This document shows positions 63,852 to 64,000 of a DNA stretch of 64,000 nt, piece after piece (positions within the stretch are counted from its first letter, which is position 1; the number at the start of each line of letters is the position of its first letter). The notes under the pieces are model-generated. The model was not told where the DNA came from. It made no database searches and saw nothing but the letters and a program-made list of their open reading frames with translations. The position numbers were made by a program, and so were the translations under genes. Source of the stretch: Streptomyces sp. NBC_01428 (GTDB lineage: Bacteria; Actinomycetota; Actinomycetes; Streptomycetales; Streptomycetaceae); contig NZ_CP109499.1 in assembly GCF_036231965.1 (NCBI RefSeq), forward strand, positions 1,984,001-2,048,000. Direction: 5' to 3'.

Positions 63852-64000
63852 GCTGGGCTACCTCACTCCGGTCGGGTTCGAAAGGAGTACCGCGTCGGTG
63901 AGCATGCCCACGCGACGACGCCACAGGCACACGTCACCGGGCCGACGGGGCCGGCGCGCGTGGAGCCTGCCGCACCTCCGGCCCGGGCCGCGACCCTGGC
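63852..64000. other. Window end, no supported gene
   Basis: GAAAGGAG at about 63880 is followed by GTG 63898 and ATG 63904 with an open frame to the edge. The 32 visible codons are Arg-rich and match no family I know, so it is either a gene start or chance. Confidence 0.3.

Overview
The window is a high-GC actinobacterial chromosome segment, most likely Streptomyces. It shows very strong third-position GC, many GTG starts and one or two TTG starts, dense TetR/MFS pairs, a conservon (histidine kinase, roadblock, DUF742, GTPase) and close matches to Streptomyces protein families. The gene mix (catabolic operons, transporters, one broken gene, no ribosomal or tRNA genes) suits an accessory or chromosome-arm region.

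Layout. 1-2854 is a scarred segment: the start of a secreted protein, a truncated hypothetical gene, and a broken family-31 glycosidase joined to it. 2864-8146 is a shikimate/quinate-to-protocatechuate locus: fused dehydroshikimate dehydratase, AroE-like dehydrogenase, TetR and MHS-type transporter, with the same 24-bp box in front of both transcription units. 8415-15244 holds two TetR regulators with tandem palindromic operators, a hydroxyisobutyrate-dehydrogenase-like enzyme, a PPOX/F420 oxidoreductase, a TetR-exporter-serine hydrolase operon and another MFS gene. 15395-23747 is the most unusual block. It holds a GTP cyclohydrolase II with the active-site Tyr replaced by Met, a creatininase-family amidohydrolase, a pterin-synthase fold lacking zinc and catalytic residues, an ornithine-cyclodeaminase-like enzyme, a glycosyltransferase, a methyltransferase, a flippase-like membrane protein, a zinc-type alcohol dehydrogenase and a CDP-alcohol phosphatidyltransferase. 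It looks like a dedicated pathway from GTP to an unknown, possibly lipid-linked, compound. 23903-29095 has a double-domain lectin-like secreted protein, an AlkA-type glycosylase and a betaine-type ABC operon. That operon's binding protein (33536-34495) is separated from it by the conservon (29104-33203). 34595-38890 has a MIO-less ammonia-lyase homologue and a divergent MFS/TetR pair with tandem operators. 39016-49214 is an amide/peptide scavenging locus: amidase, TetR, CocE-type hydrolase, five-gene peptide ABC transporter and a DUF3237 protein, with one operator type in front of both arms.

49305-63851 is a complete oxalate/formate catabolism region. It encodes formyl-CoA transferase, oxalyl-CoA decarboxylase, an oxalate-CoA ligase homologue, a LysR regulator, a four-subunit NAD-dependent molybdenum formate dehydrogenase, a FCD-type GntR regulator and a beta carbonic anhydrase. 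Expected flow is oxalate to oxalyl-CoA to formyl-CoA to formate to CO2 plus NADH. CTGTATRC-type boxes lie before the formate dehydrogenase operon, the GntR gene, a shortened acyl-CoA-dehydrogenase-like gene and a PAS-only gene, suggesting one regulon.

No rRNA, tRNA, CRISPR array or insertion sequence was recognised.
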